Below, piece by piece: positions 33,225-43,800 of a stretch of DNA of 64,000 bases (positions are counted from its first letter, which is position 1; every line of letters begins with the position of its first letter). The stretch is taken from positions 40,928,685 to 40,992,684 of the forward strand of contig OZ038391.1 of assembly GCA_964036045.1 (NCBI GenBank), given 5' to 3'. The notes beneath the pieces were generated by a model. That model had not been told where the DNA came from, did not search any database, and was given only the letters and a program-made list of their open reading frames with translations. Made by a program: the position numbers and the translations under genes. Source of the stretch: Eutreptiella sp. 'Long Island Sound 2002' (taxonomy: Eukaryota; Euglenozoa; Euglenophyceae; Eutreptiales; Eutreptiaceae).

Positions 33225-33396
33225 CCTACACACAGCGCGCACACAACACACACAGCCCAGCCCGTTTACCTTTGCCCTTGGGTAGACATCCCGGCCTTTT
33301 GCCATTTGGTAATAGCGCCTTCGGCACACCACACCACACCACACCACACCACACCACACCACACCACACCACACCACACCACACCACACCACACCC
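33225..33396 (+). mobile_element. LINE 3' end and (ACACC)n tail, shared with SINE-like copies
   Basis: From ACACACAGCGCGCACACAAC through GGTAGACATCCCGGCC and GCGCCTTCGGCACACC to the (ACACC)n tract (33325-33396), this is nearly identical to 50750-50888 and 54273-54423. This is the likely recognition end for the reverse transcriptase. Confidence 0.85.
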
Positions 33397-33640
33397 TGAG
33401 TACTCCCCAGCTCTACTCACGGGCTGGGTGCCGGGTGCGAAGCCCCCGACGACAGGGCCCGGGCAGTGCCAATAGGCGGTGTACTAACAGTGTCGGGTGC
33501 GCGCACGTCCCAGTGCCAAGCACCATCCCTAGGGACCCCGCGGCCCCTAGTACCGGCCGCCTTGGCCCTGGGAACGGTCAGCGACCCTCCGTAGAGGACG
33601 GCTGACCAAGCCTCCCCCTCCTCTCTTCCCCTACGCGCCC
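33397..33640 (+). repeat. Module following (ACACC)n, copy 1
   Basis: CTGAGTACTCCCCAGCTCTA, GGGTGCCGGGTGCGAAGCCC and the rest of about 240 bp match 54424-54660 closely. A shorter match (CTCCCCAG, CTCACGGGC) follows the (ACACC)n before the LINE at 27719. Confidence 0.8.
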
Positions 33641-34229
33641 GCCCACGCACCAGCCCACGCAGGAGCCCGGACATGCGCCCCCCCCGCGCCTTTGCCCCAC
33701 CCACAGGGCCCTCTGCCCCAACTCCATCCCACACACCCCCATGCAGCTCTCGGTGCCCCCCATGCACTACCTCCCGCACCCACTCCGTGCCACCTCCCCT
33801 GCCCACTGCCCCCCCCCCACCCCCTTCTCCTGCCCTTGCCCCTCTCACAGGCTGGCAGCGCCCGTGCGGCGCGCCTCCAGGGCCCCGCATCGGCGGCCGG
33901 CCGCGTGAACAACTGGGCCCGGGCGCGCCGACGAGGAGGCTTCAATGCGGGGTCTTCATGGCAAGCGTCCAGGTGTGCAGGTGGAAAGGGCCCTGGAGGG
34001 TGCATGTGAGGGGCCCCCGCCTTAGCGGAGGCGCGGTGCCTGGGAGGAGAGGATGGCCAGTGGCGCGGACATGCGCGGGGGGCCCCAACAACGACCCCCC
34101 GCCCTGCAACATGTGCGAGAGTATGTGGAGGAATATGAAGCTGGCCTGAGTGGTTGAGGACTGGAGTGGAGCAGGCTTCCATACCAACAGCCGTTGAATA
34201 TGGGTCAGTCGATTGTAAGCCAGATGGCA
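33641..34229. other. No gene seen; C-rich spacer
   Basis: Long CCCACC/CCCCC-rich sequence (33700-33860), then mixed GC-rich sequence. Overlapping frames are Pro-rich and are not called. Confidence 0.5.
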
Positions 34230-34444
34230 ATGCCCGGAGAAACAGTCCCTGTCCCCGTCCGGTTGGACGCCCCGGTATCGGTATCCAACATCCTTTAGGT
34301 ACGGTATAAGGCCCCCCGGCCACCACCCCGGCGCCAACACCAGGGAGGGCGTCCGGGAGGGGTAACAGCCCCCGATCCCCCAAAGGCAGCCCCAAAGGTG
34401 AGCGCACCACTGGAAGGGGCATGTCTGCGGGGTAAACAAATGCG
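34230..34444 (+). repeat. Segmental module copy 1, 5' part with internal inversion
   Basis: Matches 50885-51070. Bases about 34242-34312 (ACAGTCCCTGTCCCCGTCC ... CCTTTAGGTACGG) are the reverse complement of 50885-50950, while sequence on the right side (CCCCGGCCACCACCCCGGCG onward) is colinear. Confidence 0.85.
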
Positions 34445-34825
34445 CTGAGTAATTCCCTAACGTAATGAATAGTGCCTACTGCCGTAACTAATGCTTAACA
34501 GGGTAAATGGCCCCCCCCCGGGGCCAGTTTAGTGCGCAACCCCCAGAGCCGGACCCGACCGGCCGTACTGAGGCGAGCCCAGAAATGGGTATGGCGGGCC
34601 AGACTTTAAGTGCTGGTAGCCACGCCTCAGTACACTCCGTGGGCTCATAAGGCCCACGGGGGCCCCAAACACCGTTACGTTCGGGAGTTAAGCCCCGGCG
34701 GTGTTTGGGGTTGTTCCTGGTTAGGAGGACTCACGTTGAGTCCCAGATACTGTTACCCCGGGGTCATGACCCCCGGTACTGCCTGCTTACTTGCCTGCTG
34801 CTGCTAAGAGGTAGGAGGGAGTACC
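34445..34825 (+). ncRNA. Candidate structured RNA element, copy 1
   Basis: Five inverted repeats follow one another. GTACTGAGGCG (34565-34575) pairs with CGCCTCAGTAC (34623-34633). CCGTGGGC (34637-34644) pairs with GCCCACGG (34652-34659). CCCCAAACACCG (34663-34674) pairs with CGGTGTTTGGGG (34699-34710). GGACTCA (34727-34733) pairs with TGAGTCC (34737-34743). GGGGTCATGACCCC (34760-34773) is a palindrome. The same set is present at 51070-51440, where differences sit mainly in loops. The order of stems suggests a folded RNA or a DNA element with strong hairpins. The loop of the third stem contains GGGAGTTAAGCCCC, faintly like a 5S rRNA box A, but no 5S fold is visible. It ends where the 94-bp array begins. 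No function is known. Confidence 0.55.
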
Positions 34826-34839
34826 CACAGGTTTGGCAG

Positions 34840-37800
34840 GAGACTCCGAACACCCCCTGGGCTGGGCTCCCCGTCCCCCCCAGGCCGGTGCGCCCGGTTC
34901 TCTGAAGAAGATGGCCCCCCCTTGGCCTGGCAGGAGACTCCGAACACCCCCTGGGCAGGACTCCCTGTCCCCCCCGGGCCGGTGCGCCCGGTTCTCTGAA
35001 GAAGATGGCCCCCCATTGGCCTGGCAGGAGACTCCGAACACCCCCTGGGCAGGACTCCCCGTCCCCCCCGGGCCGGTGCGCCCGGTTCTCTGAAGAAGAT
35101 GGCCCCCCATTGGCCTGGCAGGAGACTCCGAACACCCCCTGGGCAGGACTCCCCGTCCCCCCCGGGCCGGTGCGCCCGGTTCTCTGAAGAAGATGGCCCC
35201 CCATTGGCCTGGCACGAGACTCCGAACACCCCCTGGGCAGGACTCCCCGTCCCCCCCGGGCCGGTGCGCCCGGTTCTGTGAAGAAGATGGCCCCCCATTG
35301 GCGTGGCAGGAGACTCCGAACACCCCCTGGGCAGGACTCCCCGTCCCCCCCAGGCCGGTGCGCCCGGTTCTCTGACGAAGATGGCCCCCCCTTGGCCTGG
35401 CAGGAGACTCCGAACACCCCCTCGGCAGGACTTCCCGTCCCCCCCGGGCCCGTGCGCCCGGTTCTCTGAAGAAGATGGCCCCCCATTGGCCTGGCAGGAG
35501 ACTCCGAACACCCCCTGGGCAGGACTCCCCGTCCCCCCCGGGCCGGTGCGCCCGGTTCTCTGAAGAAGATGGCCCCCCATTGGCCTGGCAGGAGACTCCG
35601 AACATCCCCTGGGCAGGCATCCCCGTCCCCCCCAGGCCGGTGCGCCCGGTTCTCTGACGAAGATGGCCCCCCCTTGGCCTGGCAGGAGACTCCGAACACC
35701 CCCTGGGCAGGACTTCCCGTCCCCCCCGGGCCGGTGCGCCCGGTTCTCTGAAGAAGATGGCCCCCCATTGGCCTGGCAGGAGACTCCGAACACCCCCTGG
35801 GCAGGACTCCCCGTCCCCCCCGGGCCGGTGCGCCCGGTTCTCTGAAGAAGATGGCCCCCCATTGGCCTGGCAGGAGACTCCGAACACCCCCTGGGCGGGA
35901 CTCCCCGTCCCCCGCGGGCCGGTGCGCCCGGTCCTCTGAGGAAGATGGCCCCCCATTGGCCTGGCAGGAGACTCCGAACACCCCCTGGGCAGGACTCCCC
36001 GTCCCCCCCGGGCCGGTGCGCCCGGTTCTCTGAAGAAGATGGCCCCCCCTTTGGCCTGGCAGGAGACTCCGAACGCCCCCTGGGCAGGACTCCCCGTCCC
36101 CCCCGGGCCGGTGCGCCCGGTCCTCTGAGGAAGATGGCCCCCCATTGGCCTGGCAGGAGACTCCGAACACCCCCTGGGCAGGACTCCCCGTCCCCCCTGG
36201 GCCGGTGCGCCCGGTTCTCTGAAGGAGATGGCCCCCCCTTGGCCTGGCAGGAGACTCCGAACACCCCCTGGGCAGGACTCCCCGTCCCCCCCGGGCCGGT
36301 GCGCCCGGTTCTCTGAAGAAGATGGCCCCCCCTTGGCCTGACAGGAGACTCCGAACACCCCCTCAGCAAGACTCCCCGTCCCCCCCCGGCCGGTGCGCCC
36401 GGTTCTCAGAAGAAGATGGCCCCCCGTTGGCCTGGCAGGTTACTCCGAACACCCCCTGGGCAGGACTCCCCGTCCCCCCCGGGCCGGTGCGCCCGGTCCT
36501 CTGAGGAAGATGGCCCCCCATTGACCTGGCAGGAGACTCCGAACACCCCCTGGGCAGGACTCCCCGTCCCCCCTGGGCCGGTGCGCCCGGTTCTCAGAAG
36601 CAGATCGCCCCCCATTGGCCTACAGGAGACTCCGAACACCCCCTGGGCTGGGCTCCCCGTCCCCCCCAGGCCGGTGCGCCCGGTTCTCCGAAGCAGATGG
36701 CCCCCCATTGGCCTTAGAGGAGACTCCGAACACCCCCTGGGCTGGGCTCCCCGTCCCCCCCGGGCCGGTGCGCCCGGTTCTCTGAAGCAGATGGCCCCCC
36801 ATTGGCCTTGCAGGAGGCTCCGAACACCCCCTGGGCAGGGCTCCCCGTCCCCCCCAGGCAGGTTTGCCCGGTTCTCTGAAGAAGATGGCCCCCCATTGGC
36901 CTGGCAGGAGACTCCGAACACCCCCTGGGCTGGGCTCCCCGTCCCCCCCAGGCCGGTGCGCCCGGTTCTCTGAAGCAGATGGCCCCCCATTGGCCTTACA
37001 GGAGACTCCGACCACTCCCTGGGCTGGGCTCCCCGTCCCCCCCAGGCCGGTGCGCCCGGTCCTCTGAAGCAGATGGCCCCCCACAGGCCTTACAGTAGAC
37101 TCCGAACACCCCCTCGGCTGGGCTCCCCGTCCCCCCCGGGCCGGTGCGCCCGGTTCTCTGAAGCGGATGGCCCCCCATTGGCCTTACAGGAGACTCCGAA
37201 CACCCCCTGGGCCGGGCTCCCCGTCCCCCCGAGGGCCAGTGCGCCCGGTTCTCTGAAGCAGATGGCCCCCCATTGGCCTTGCGGGAGACTCCGAACACCC
37301 CCTGGGCTGGGCTCCCCGTCCCCCCCAGGCCGGTGCGCCCGGTTCTCTGAAGCAGATGGCCCCCCCTTGGCCTTGCAGGAGACTCCGAACACCCCCTGGG
37401 CTGGACTCCACGTCGCCCCCAGGCCGGTGCGCCCGGTTCTCTGAAGAAGATGGCCCCCCATTGGCCTGGCAGGAGGCTCCGAACACCCCCTGGGCAAAAC
37501 TCCCCGTCCCCCCCGGGCCGGTGCGCCCGGTTCTCTGAAGAAGATGGCCCCCCATTGGCCTGGCAGGAGACTCCGAAAACCCCCTGGGCAGGACTCCCCG
37601 TCCCCCCCGGGCCGGTGCGCCCGGTTCTCTGAAGAAGATGGCCCCCCATTTGCCTGGCAGGAGACTCCGAACACCCCCTGGGCAGGACTCCCCGTCCCCC
37701 CCGGGCCGGTGCGCCCGGTTCTCTGAAGAAGATGGCCCCCCCTTTGGCCTGGCAGGAGACTCCGAACGCCCCCTGGGCAGGACTCCCCGTCCCCCCCGGG

Positions 37801-40800
37801 CCGGTGCGCCCGGTCCTCTGAGGAAGCTGGCCCCCCATTGGCCTTGCAGGAGACTCCGAACACCCCCTGGGCAGGACTCCCCGTCCCCCCAGGGCCGGTG
37901 CGCCCGGTTCTCTGACGAAGATGGCCCCCCCTTGGCCTGGCAGGAGACTCCGAACACCCACTGGGCAGGACTTCCCGTCCCCCCCGGGCCGGTGCGCCCG
38001 GTTCTCTGAAGCAGATGGCCCCCCATTGGCCTGGCAGGAGACTCCGAACACCCCCTGGGCAGGACTCCCCGTCCCCCCCGGGCCGGTGCGCCCGGTTCTC
38101 TGAAGAAGATGGCCCCCCCTTTGGCCTGGCAGGAGACTCCGAACGCCCCCTGGGCAGGACTCCCCGTCCCCCCCGGGCCGGTGCGCCCGGTCCTCTGAGG
38201 AAGCTGGCCCCCCATTGGCCTTGCAGGAGACTCCGAACACCCCCTGGGCAGGACTCCCCGTCCCCCCAGGGCCGGTGCGCCCGGTTCTCTGACGAAGATG
38301 GCCCCCCCTTGGCCTGGCAGGAGACTCCGAACACCCACTGGGCAGGACTTCCCGTCCCCCCCGGGCCGGTGCGCCCGGTCCTCTGAGGAAGCTGGCCCCC
38401 CATTGGCCTTGCAGGAGACTCCGAACACCCCCTGGGCAGGACTCCCCGTCCCCCAAGGGCCGGTGCGCCCGGTTCTCTGAAGAAGATGGCCCCCCATTGG
38501 CCTGGCAGGAGACTCCGAACACCCCCTGGGCAGGACTCCCCGTCCCCCCCGGGCCGGTGCGCCCGGTTCTCTGAAGCAGATGGCCCCCCATTGGCCTGGC
38601 AGGAGACTCCGAACACCCCTGGGCAGGACTCCCCGTCCCCCCCGGGCCGGTGCGCCCGGTTCTCTGAAGAAGATGGCCCCCCCTTTGGCCTGGCAGGAGA
38701 CTCCGAACGCCCCCTGGGCAGGACTCCCCGTCCCCCCCGGGCCGGTGCGCCCGGTCCTCTGAGGAAGATGGCCCCCCATTGGCCTTGCAGGAGACTCCGA
38801 ACACCCCCTGGGCAGGACTCCCCGTCCCCCCCGGGCCGGTGCGCCCGGTTCTCTGACGAAGATGGCCCCCCCTTGGCCTGGCAGGAGACTCCGAACACCC
38901 CCTGGGCAGGACTTCCCGTCCCCCCCGGGCCGGTGCGCCCGGTTCTCTGAAGAAGATGGCCGCCCATTGGCCTGGCAAGAGACTCCGAACACCCCCTGGG
39001 CAGGACTCCCCGTCCCCCCCGGGCCGGTGCGCCCGGTTCTCTGAAGAAGATGGCCCCCCATTGGCCTGGCAGGAGACTCCGAACACCCCCTGGGCAGGAC
39101 TCCCCGTCCCCCCTGGGCCGGTGCGCCCGGTTCTCTGAAGAAGATGGCCCCCCCTTTGGCCTGGCAGGAGACTCCGAACGCCCCCTGGGCAGGACTCCCC
39201 GTCCCCCCCGGGCCGGTGCGCCCGGTCCTCTGAGGAAGATGGCCCCCCATTGGCCTGGCAGGAGACTCCGAACACCCCCTGGGCAGGACTCCCCGTCCCC
39301 CCCGGGCCGGTGCGCCCGGTCCTCTGAAGGAGATGGCCCCCCCTTGGCCTGGCAGGAGACTCCGAACACCCCCTGGGCAGGACTCCCCGTCCCCCCCGGG
39401 CCGGTGCGCCCGGTTCTCTGAAGAAGATGGCCCCCCCTTGGCCTGACAGGAGACTCCGAACACCCCCTCGGCAGGACTCCCCGTCCCCCCCGGGCCGGTG
39501 CGCCCGGTTCTCTGAAGAAGATGGCCCCCCCTTGGCCTGGCAGGAGACTCCGAACACCCCCTGGGCAGGACTCCCCGTCCCCCCCGGGCCGGTGCGCCCG
39601 GTTCTCTGACGAAGATGGCCCCCCATTGACCTGGCAGGAGACTCCGAACACCCCCTGGGCAGGACTCCCCGTCCCCCCCGGGCCGGTGCGCCCGGTTCTC
39701 AGAAGCAGATGGCCCCCCATTGGCCTTACAGGAGACTCCGAACACCCCCTGGGCTGGGCTCCCCGTCCCCCCCGGGCCGGTGCGCCCGGTTGTCTGAAGC
39801 AGATGGCCCCCCATTGGCCTTGCAGGAGGCTCCGAACACCCCCTAGGCAGGGCTCCCCGTCCCCCCCAGGCAGGTGCGCCCGGTCCTCTGAAGAAGATGG
39901 CCCCCCATTGGCCTTGCAGGAGGCTCCGAACACCCCCTGGGCTGGGCTCCCCGTCCCCCCCAGGCCGGTGCGCGTGGTTCTCTGAAGCAGATGGCCCCCC
40001 ATTGGCCTTACAGGAGACTCCGACCACTCCCTGGGCTGGGCTCCCCGTCCCCCCCAGGCCGGTGCGCCCGGTCCTCTGAAGCAGATGGCCCCCCACTGGC
40101 CTTACAGGAGACTCCGAACACCCCCTGGGCTCGGCTCCCCGTCCCCCCCGGGCCGGTGCGCCCGGTTCTCTGAAGCGGATGGCCCCCCATTGGCCTTACA
40201 GGAGACTCCGAACACCCCCTGGGCCGGGCTCCCCGTCCCCCCCAGGCCGGTGCGCCCGGTTCTCTGAAGCAGATGGCCCCCCATTGGCCTTGCAGGAGAC
40301 TCCGAACACCCCCTGGGCTGGGCTCCCCGTCCCCCCCAGGCCGGTGCGCCCGGTTCTCTGAAGCAGATGGCCCCCCATTGGCCTTACAGGAGACTCCGAA
40401 CACCCCTTGGGCTGGGCTCCCCGTCCCCCCCAGGCCGGTGCGCCCGGTTCTCTGAAGAAGATGGCCCCCCATTGGCTTAGCAGGTGGCTCCGAACACCCC
40501 CTGGGCAGGACTCCCCGTCCCCCCCGGGCCGGTGCGCCCGGTTTTCTGAAGAAGATGGCCCCCCATTGGCCTGGCAGGAGACTCCGAACACCCCCTGGGC
40601 AGGACTCCCCGTCCCCCCCGGGCCGGTGCGCCCGGTTCTCTGAAGAAGATGGCCCCCCATTGGCCTGGCAGGAGACTCCGAACACCCCCTGGGCAGGACT
40701 CCCCGTCCCCCCCGGGCCGGTGCGCCCGGTTCTCAGAAGAAGATGGCCCCCCGTTGGCCTGGCATGAGACTCGGAACACCCCCTGGGCAGGACTCCCCGT

Positions 40801-40850
40801 CCCCCCCGGGCCGGTGCGCCCGGTTCTCTGAAGCAGATGGCCCCCCATTG
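34840..40850 (+). repeat. Satellite A, 94-bp units, about 64 copies
   Basis: The unit contains GACTCCGAACACCCCCTGGG, CAGGACTCCCCGTCCCCCC, GGGCCGGTGCGCCCGGTTCT and CTGAAGAAGATGGCCCCCC. Two subtypes occur: GAAGAAGATGG...CCTGGCAGG, and GAAGCAGATGG...CCTTACAGG (about 36600-37440 and 39700-40450). Because 94 leaves remainder 1 on division by 3 and stops are rare, all frames stay open for long stretches. These are not genes. Confidence 0.97.
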
Positions 40851-43800
40851 GCCATGCAGGAGGCTCCGACCACCCCCTGGGCAGGACTCCCCATCCCCCC
40901 AGGCCGGTGGGCCCGGTTGTCCATCCCCGCAGGCCGTGCAGGAAACTCCGACCACGCCCTGGGCTGGGCTCCCCATCCCCCCAGGCCGGTGTGCCCGGTT
41001 CTACGCCCCCACAGGCCCTGCAGGACGCTCCGACCACCCCCTGGGCAGGACTCCCCGTCCCCCGAGGGCCGGTGGGCCCGGTTGTCCATCCCCACAGGCC
41101 CTGCAGGAAACTCCGACCACCCCCTGGGCGGGACTCCCCATCCCCCCGGGCCGGTGTGCCCGGTTCTACGTCCCCACAGGCCCTGCATGACACTCCGACC
41201 ACCCCCTGGGCAGGACTCCCCATCCCCCCGAGGCCGGTGTACCCGGTTGGCCATCCCCGCAGGCCCTCCAGGAAACTCCGACCATCCCCTGGGCTGGACT
41301 CCCCATCCCCCCAGGCCGGTGTGCCCGGTTCTACGTCCCCACAGGCCCTGCAGGACGCTCCGACCACCGCCTGGGCAGGACTCCCCGTCCCCCCAGGCCG
41401 GTGGGCCCGGTTGTCCATCCCCGCAGGCCCTACAGGAAACTCCAACCATCCCCTGGGCTGGACTCCCCATCCCCCCAGGCCGGTGTGCCCGGTTCTACGT
41501 CCCCACAGGCCCTGCAGGACGCTCCGACCACCGCCTGGGCAGGACTCCCCATCCCCCCAGGCTGGTGGGCCGAGTTGTCCATCCACGCAGGCCCTGCAGG
41601 AAACTCCGACCACCCCCTGGGCTGGACTCCCCATCCCCCCAGGCCGGTATGCCCGGTTCTACGTCCCCACAGGCTTTGCAGGACACTCCGACCACCCCCT
41701 GGGCAGGACTCCCCATCCCCCCAGGCCGGTGGGCCCGGTTGTCCGTCCACGCGGGCCCTGCAGGAAACTCCGACCATCCCCTGGGCTGGACTCCCCATCC
41801 CCCCAGGCCGGTGTGCCCGAATCTACCTCCCCACAGTCCCTACAGGACACTCCGACCACCCCCTGGGCAGGACTCCCCATCCCCCCGGGGCGGTGTGCCC
41901 GAATCGACCTCCCCACAAGCCCAGCAGGGCACTCCGACCAACCCCTGGGCAGGACTACCCATCCCCCCAGGCCGGTGTGCCCGAATCTACCTCCCCACAG
42001 TCCCTACAGGACACTCCGACCACCCCCTGGGCAGGACTCCCCATCCCCCCAGGCCGGTGGGCCCGGTTGTCCATCCCCGCAGGCCCTGCAGAAAGCTCCG
42101 ACCACCCCCTGGGCAGGACTCCCCGTCCCCCCAGGCCGGTGTGCCCGGTTCTACGTCCCCACGGGCCCTGCACGACACTCCGACCACCCCCTGGGCAGGG
42201 CTCCCCATCCCCCCAGGCCGGTGGGCCCGGTTGTCCATCCCCGCAGGCCCTACAGAAAACTCCCGCCACCCCCTGGGCTGGACTCCCCATCCCCCCAGGC
42301 CGGTGTGCCCGGTTCTACGCCCCCGCAGGCCCTGCAGAAAACTCCGACCATCCCCTGGGCTGGACTCCCCATCCCCCCAAGCCGGTGTGCCCGGTTCTAC
42401 GTCCCCACAGGCGCTGCAGGACACTCCGACCACCCCCTGGGCAGGACTCCCCGTCCCCCCAGGCCGGTGGGCCCGGTTGTCCATCCCCGCAGGCCCTGCA
42501 GGAAACTCCGACCATCCCCTAGGCTGGACTCCCCATCCCCCCAGGCCGGTGTGCCCGGTTCTACGTCCCCACAGGCCCTGCAGGACACTCCGACCACCCC
42601 CTGAGCAGGACTCCCCGTCCCCTCAGGCCGGTGGGCCCGGTTGTCCATCCCCGCAGGCCCTGCAGGAAACTCCGACCATCCCCTGGGCTGGACTCCCCAT
42701 CCCCCCAGGCCGGTGTGCCCGGTTCTACGTCCCCACAGGCGCTGCAGGACACTCCGACCAACCCCTGGGCAGGACTCCCCATCCCCCTGGGGCGGTGTGC
42801 CCGAATCTACCTCCCCACAGGCCCAGCAGGGCACTCCGACCAACCCCTGGGCAGGACTCCCCATCCCCCCGGGCCGGTGTGCCCGGTTCTACCTCCCCAC
42901 AGGCCCTGCGGGACACTCCGACCACCCCCTGGGCAGGACTCCCCATCCCCCCAGGCCGGAGGGCCCGGTTGTCCATCCCCGCAGCCCCTGCAGGAAACTC
43001 CGACCACCCCCTGGGCTGGACTCCCCATCCCCCCAGGCCGGTATGCCCGGTTCTACGTCCCCACAGGCTTTGCAGGACACTCCGACCACCCCCTGGGCAG
43101 GACTCCCCATCCCCCCAGGCCGGTGGGCCCGGTTGTCCGTCCACGCGGGCCCTGCAGGAAACTCCGACCATCCCCTGGGCTGGACTCCCCATCCCCCCAG
43201 GCCGGTGTGCCCGAATCTACCTCCCCACAGTCCCTACAGGACACTCCGACCACCCCCTGGGCAGGACTCCCCATCCCCCCGGGGCGGTGTGCCCGAATCG
43301 ACCTCCCCACAGGCCCAGCAGGGCACTCCGACCAACCCCTGGGCAGGACTCCCCATCCCCCCGGGCCGGTGTGCCCGAATCTACCTCCCCACAGTCCCTA
43401 CAGGACACTCCGACCACCCCCTGGGCAGGACTCCCCATCCCCCCAAGCCGGTGGGCCCGGTTGTCCATCCCCGCAGGCCCTGCAGAAAGCTCCGACCACC
43501 CCCTGGGCAGGACTCCCCGTCCCCCCAGGCCGGTGTGCCCGGTTCTACGTCCCCACGGGCCCTGCACGACACTCCGACCACCCCCTGGGCAGGGCTCCCC
43601 ATCCCCCCAGGCCGGTGGGCGCGGTTGTCCATCCCCGCAGGCCCTGCAGAAAACTCCCGCCACCCCCTGGGCTGGACTCCCCATCCCCCCAGGCCGGTGT
43701 GCCCGGTTCTACGCCCCCGCAGGCCCTGCAGGAAACTCCGACCATCCCCTGGGCTGGACTCCCCATCCCCCCAAGCCGGTGTGCCCGGTTCTACGTCCCC

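Larger units (their letters stand above)
27719..33396 (+). mobile_element. Non-LTR retrotransposon (APE-RT-RNase H type), nearly full length
   Basis: A 5.6-kb LINE. In order it has an APE-type endonuclease, reverse transcriptase, a linker, RNase H, a CCHC finger, a short 3' UTR, and an (ACACC)n tail. The coding region is open from about 27793 to 33155 except for TAG 30490, a frame change at a G run near 30825-30835, TAG 31536 and TGA 32835. The RNase H and the CX2C...HX3C finger recall I-like or related clades, but the clade cannot be fixed by eye. It would move by target-primed reverse transcription. Nothing is seen in the sequence for a separate ORF1. With these breaks this copy is probably inactive, though young. 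Confidence 0.9.

Noticed and set aside
34561-34640. Hammerhead ribozyme
   Set aside because: ACTGAGGCGAG...AGAAA looks suggestive, but the conserved CUGAUGA core and the proper stem junction are absent.
34660-34745. 5S rRNA gene or 5S-derived SINE
   Set aside because: Only GGAGTTAAGCC and CCTGGTTAG phrases resemble 5S. The outer helix and box C spacing do not match, so I keep it as an unnamed structured element.
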